Of a DNA stretch of 64,000 nucleotides, positions 62,601-64,000 are shown one piece after another. Positions within the stretch are counted from its first letter, which is position 1. Every line of letters begins with the position of its first letter. Position numbers and translations under genes: made by a program. The DNA is from Burkholderiaceae bacterium 16 (lineage in GTDB: Bacteria > Pseudomonadota > Gammaproteobacteria > Burkholderiales > Burkholderiaceae). Below the pieces are notes generated by a model. It made no database searches. It had not been told where the DNA came from and was given only the letters and a program-made list of their open reading frames with translations. The DNA lies in the NCBI GenBank assembly GCA_000955785.1, contig JYOD01000096.1, positions 1 to 64,000 of the forward strand, in the 5' to 3' direction.

Positions 62601-63932
62601 ATGGCATTGCTTACCATCACGCCAGCCGACGACCTGATCGACGTTTCCCGCCGGATCGCCGTGTCGGGCCTGTGCCCCGGCGAAATCGCCGCCATCTCCA
62701 CACGCACGCTGCGCGGCCGGGAGATTCCCTGGGCAAGCGAGGCGGTATTCGTGGCGGACGCCACCGGCACGGTTGACCTGGAACGCGACGCGCCATCGTC
62801 CGGCAGCTACGCGGGCGTCAGCCCGATGGGCCTGCTTTGGTCGCAGCGCCCGGTCGACAGCGAGAGCCGGGAGCCATTCCATGCCGACGCCACCCGCCCG
62901 CTCGTCACCGAGATCACGGTGCGTACCGGCGGCGGCGAGACGCGCGAGATGCGCGGCGAGCTGGTGCAACGCCTGGCGGCCGCGGGCGTGACCCGCACGG
63001 ATGTGCGCGAGGACGGCCTGGTGGGCACGCTCTATCTGCCGCCCGGTCCCGGCCCGCATCCGGCGGTGATGGTGCTCAACGGGTCGGGCGGCGGCATCAA
63101 CGAACCGCGCGCCGCGCTCTACGCCTCGCGTGGTTACGCGGCGCTGGCACTGGCGTACTTCAAGGCGCCCGGGCTGTCCGACTATATCTCCGGCACGCCG
63201 CTGGAATACTTCGAGCGCGGCCTGCGCTGGATTCGCGAGCGGGTCCGGCCGGCGCGCGATTTCATCGCGCTGTCAGGCCAGTCCCGCGGCGGCGAACTGG
63301 TGCTGCTGCTGGGCGCGACCTTCCCCGAGCTGGTCTCCGCGGTGATCGGCTATGTGCCCGGCGCCGTGGTGCACAGCGCGCAAAATGCCGCCGACCCCGC
63401 CATCGGCCGCGAAGGCCCGGCCTGGCTGCACCACGGCAAGCCGCTGCCGCATGTGTGGGAGAACAACCGTACCGCGAGCTGGGCGCCCTTCGACGAAGGC
63501 CCGGCGCCGCACCGGCACGAACGCGCCATCCTGACCGCGCTGCAGGATCCCGACGCGGTGGCGCGCGCCCGCATCCGCGTGGAAGACATCCGCGGACCGG
63601 TGATGCTGCTGTCCGGCACCGACGATGGCTCCTGGCCCTCCAGCCTGTATTCGCGCATGGTGGCGGACAAGCTGGCCGAGGTCGGGCATCCGCATAACGT
63701 CGAGCATCTGGATTTCGAGGAAGCCGGCCATGCCATCCTGTTCCCCTATGTGCCGACTACGCAGATGGTCTATGCCCATCCGGTTTCCAGGCGGATCAGC
63801 ACCACCGGCGGCACGCCGGCGGCCAACGCTATAGCGGATGAGGAGTCCTGGACCGGCGTGCGCGAATTCCTGGCCCGCGCGGTCGCCAGCCACGCCGGCC
63901 GTGCCAGCGTCACCGAACGACTAAACCCCTGA
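62601..63932 (+). CDS. BAAT-family acyl-CoA thioesterase/hydrolase
   Basis: A 443-residue protein. Residues about 10-130 match the acyl-CoA thioester hydrolase N-terminal domain, and 145-435 an alpha/beta hydrolase C-terminal domain. Nucleophile Ser lies in ALSGQSRGGELV near 226, the acid in LLSGTDDGSWPSS near 340, and His in EEAGHAILFP near 377. It may hydrolyse an ester, amide or thioester of the imported compound. 12 bases after the binding protein. Confidence 0.85.
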   Translation: MALLTITPADDLIDVSRRIAVSGLCPGEIAAISTRTLRGREIPWASEAVFVADATGTVDLERDAPSSGSYAGVSPMGLLWSQRPVDSESREPFHADATRPLVTEITVRTGGGETREMRGELVQRLAAAGVTRTDVREDGLVGTLYLPPGPGPHPAVMVLNGSGGGINEPRAALYASRGYAALALAYFKAPGLSDYISGTPLEYFERGLRWIRERVRPARDFIALSGQSRGGELVLLLGATFPELVSAVIGYVPGAVVHSAQNAADPAIGREGPAWLHHGKPLPHVWENNRTASWAPFDEGPAPHRHERAILTALQDPDAVARARIRVEDIRGPVMLLSGTDDGSWPSSLYSRMVADKLAEVGHPHNVEHLDFEEAGHAILFPYVPTTQMVYAHPVSRRISTTGGTPAANAIADEESWTGVREFLARAVASHAGRASVTERLNP

Positions 63933-63952
63933 GTCAAGACAGAGAGCCCATC

Positions 63953-64000
63953 ATGACCCAAACCAACACAGCCGCCGCCGACCTGGTGGACCGCGTGGCC
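63953..64000 (+). CDS. Start of a further operon gene (truncated by window end)
   Basis: ATG at 63953, 20 bases after the BAAT gene, opens a frame of at least 16 codons (MTQTNTAAADLVDRVA) that runs off the window. Too short to identify. Confidence 0.55.
   Translation, partial: MTQTNTAAADLVDRVA

Overview
The window is a GC-rich (roughly two-thirds GC) stretch from a facultatively denitrifying betaproteobacterium. The layout norR | norA-norB with three GGT-N7-ACC sites, a single-subunit quinol NO reductase, a NarK1-NarK2-NarGHJI operon and a second RpoD-type sigma factor all fit Cupriavidus/Ralstonia, most likely a secondary chromosome or megaplasmid. This is an inference from gene content and order; no database was consulted.

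About 0.5-34.3 kb is one anaerobic-respiration and nitric-oxide island. In order it holds: an NnrS-related membrane protein, a hemerythrin-like protein, a Crp/Fnr regulator and a DUF2249 protein; an NsrR-like Rrf2 regulator that lacks the usual cysteine set; a minus-strand operon for class III ribonucleotide reductase (nrdD, a separate glycyl-radical peptide, nrdG), then a DUF59 protein and NnrS; a remnant of copper nitrite reductase (nirK); norB, norA and divergent norR; narK1, narK2, narGHJI, a PpiC isomerase, mobB and a DGC-domain protein; ubiUVT for oxygen-independent ubiquinone synthesis; a nitronate-monooxygenase-like enzyme; narX, narL and moaA. Together they cover nitrate uptake and reduction, molybdenum cofactor and quinone supply, NO removal and repair, and anaerobic DNA precursor synthesis. 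A working nitrite reductase and a nitrous oxide reductase are not in the window.

Regulation can be read in part. Several promoters carry a TTG-N8-CAA box centred 41.5 bp from a predicted start site with a -10-like hexamer in the right place (nnrS-like, DUF2249, ubiU, narX; weaker for nrdD). Many of these boxes pair a TTGCG half with an RTCAA half, and the local Crp/Fnr protein has Ala where FNR has its DNA-contacting Glu. norA has a sigma-54 promoter with three NorR sites, and nrdD has tandem NrdR boxes. narK1 and narG share different upstream blocks.

About 34.3-46.7 kb is mixed: a doubtful small secreted protein, an MFS transporter and DUF1445 (D-glutamate cyclase-like) protein with two LysR regulators, a DUF3422 membrane protein, a cold-shock/DUF1294 fusion, an RpoD paralogue, a HipBA toxin-antitoxin pair and TatD. 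About 46.9-51 kb looks like a polyamine module: SpeG acetyltransferase, a Tat-exported spermidine-dehydrogenase-like flavoprotein and a tri-haem cytochrome c. About 51-64 kb has a MocR regulator, an osmoprotectant-type binding protein/permease fusion with no ATPase nearby, and a tightly overlapping operon (LysR, flavin monooxygenase, dipeptide-type ABC transporter, binding protein, BAAT-family hydrolase and the start of one more gene) for an unidentified substrate.
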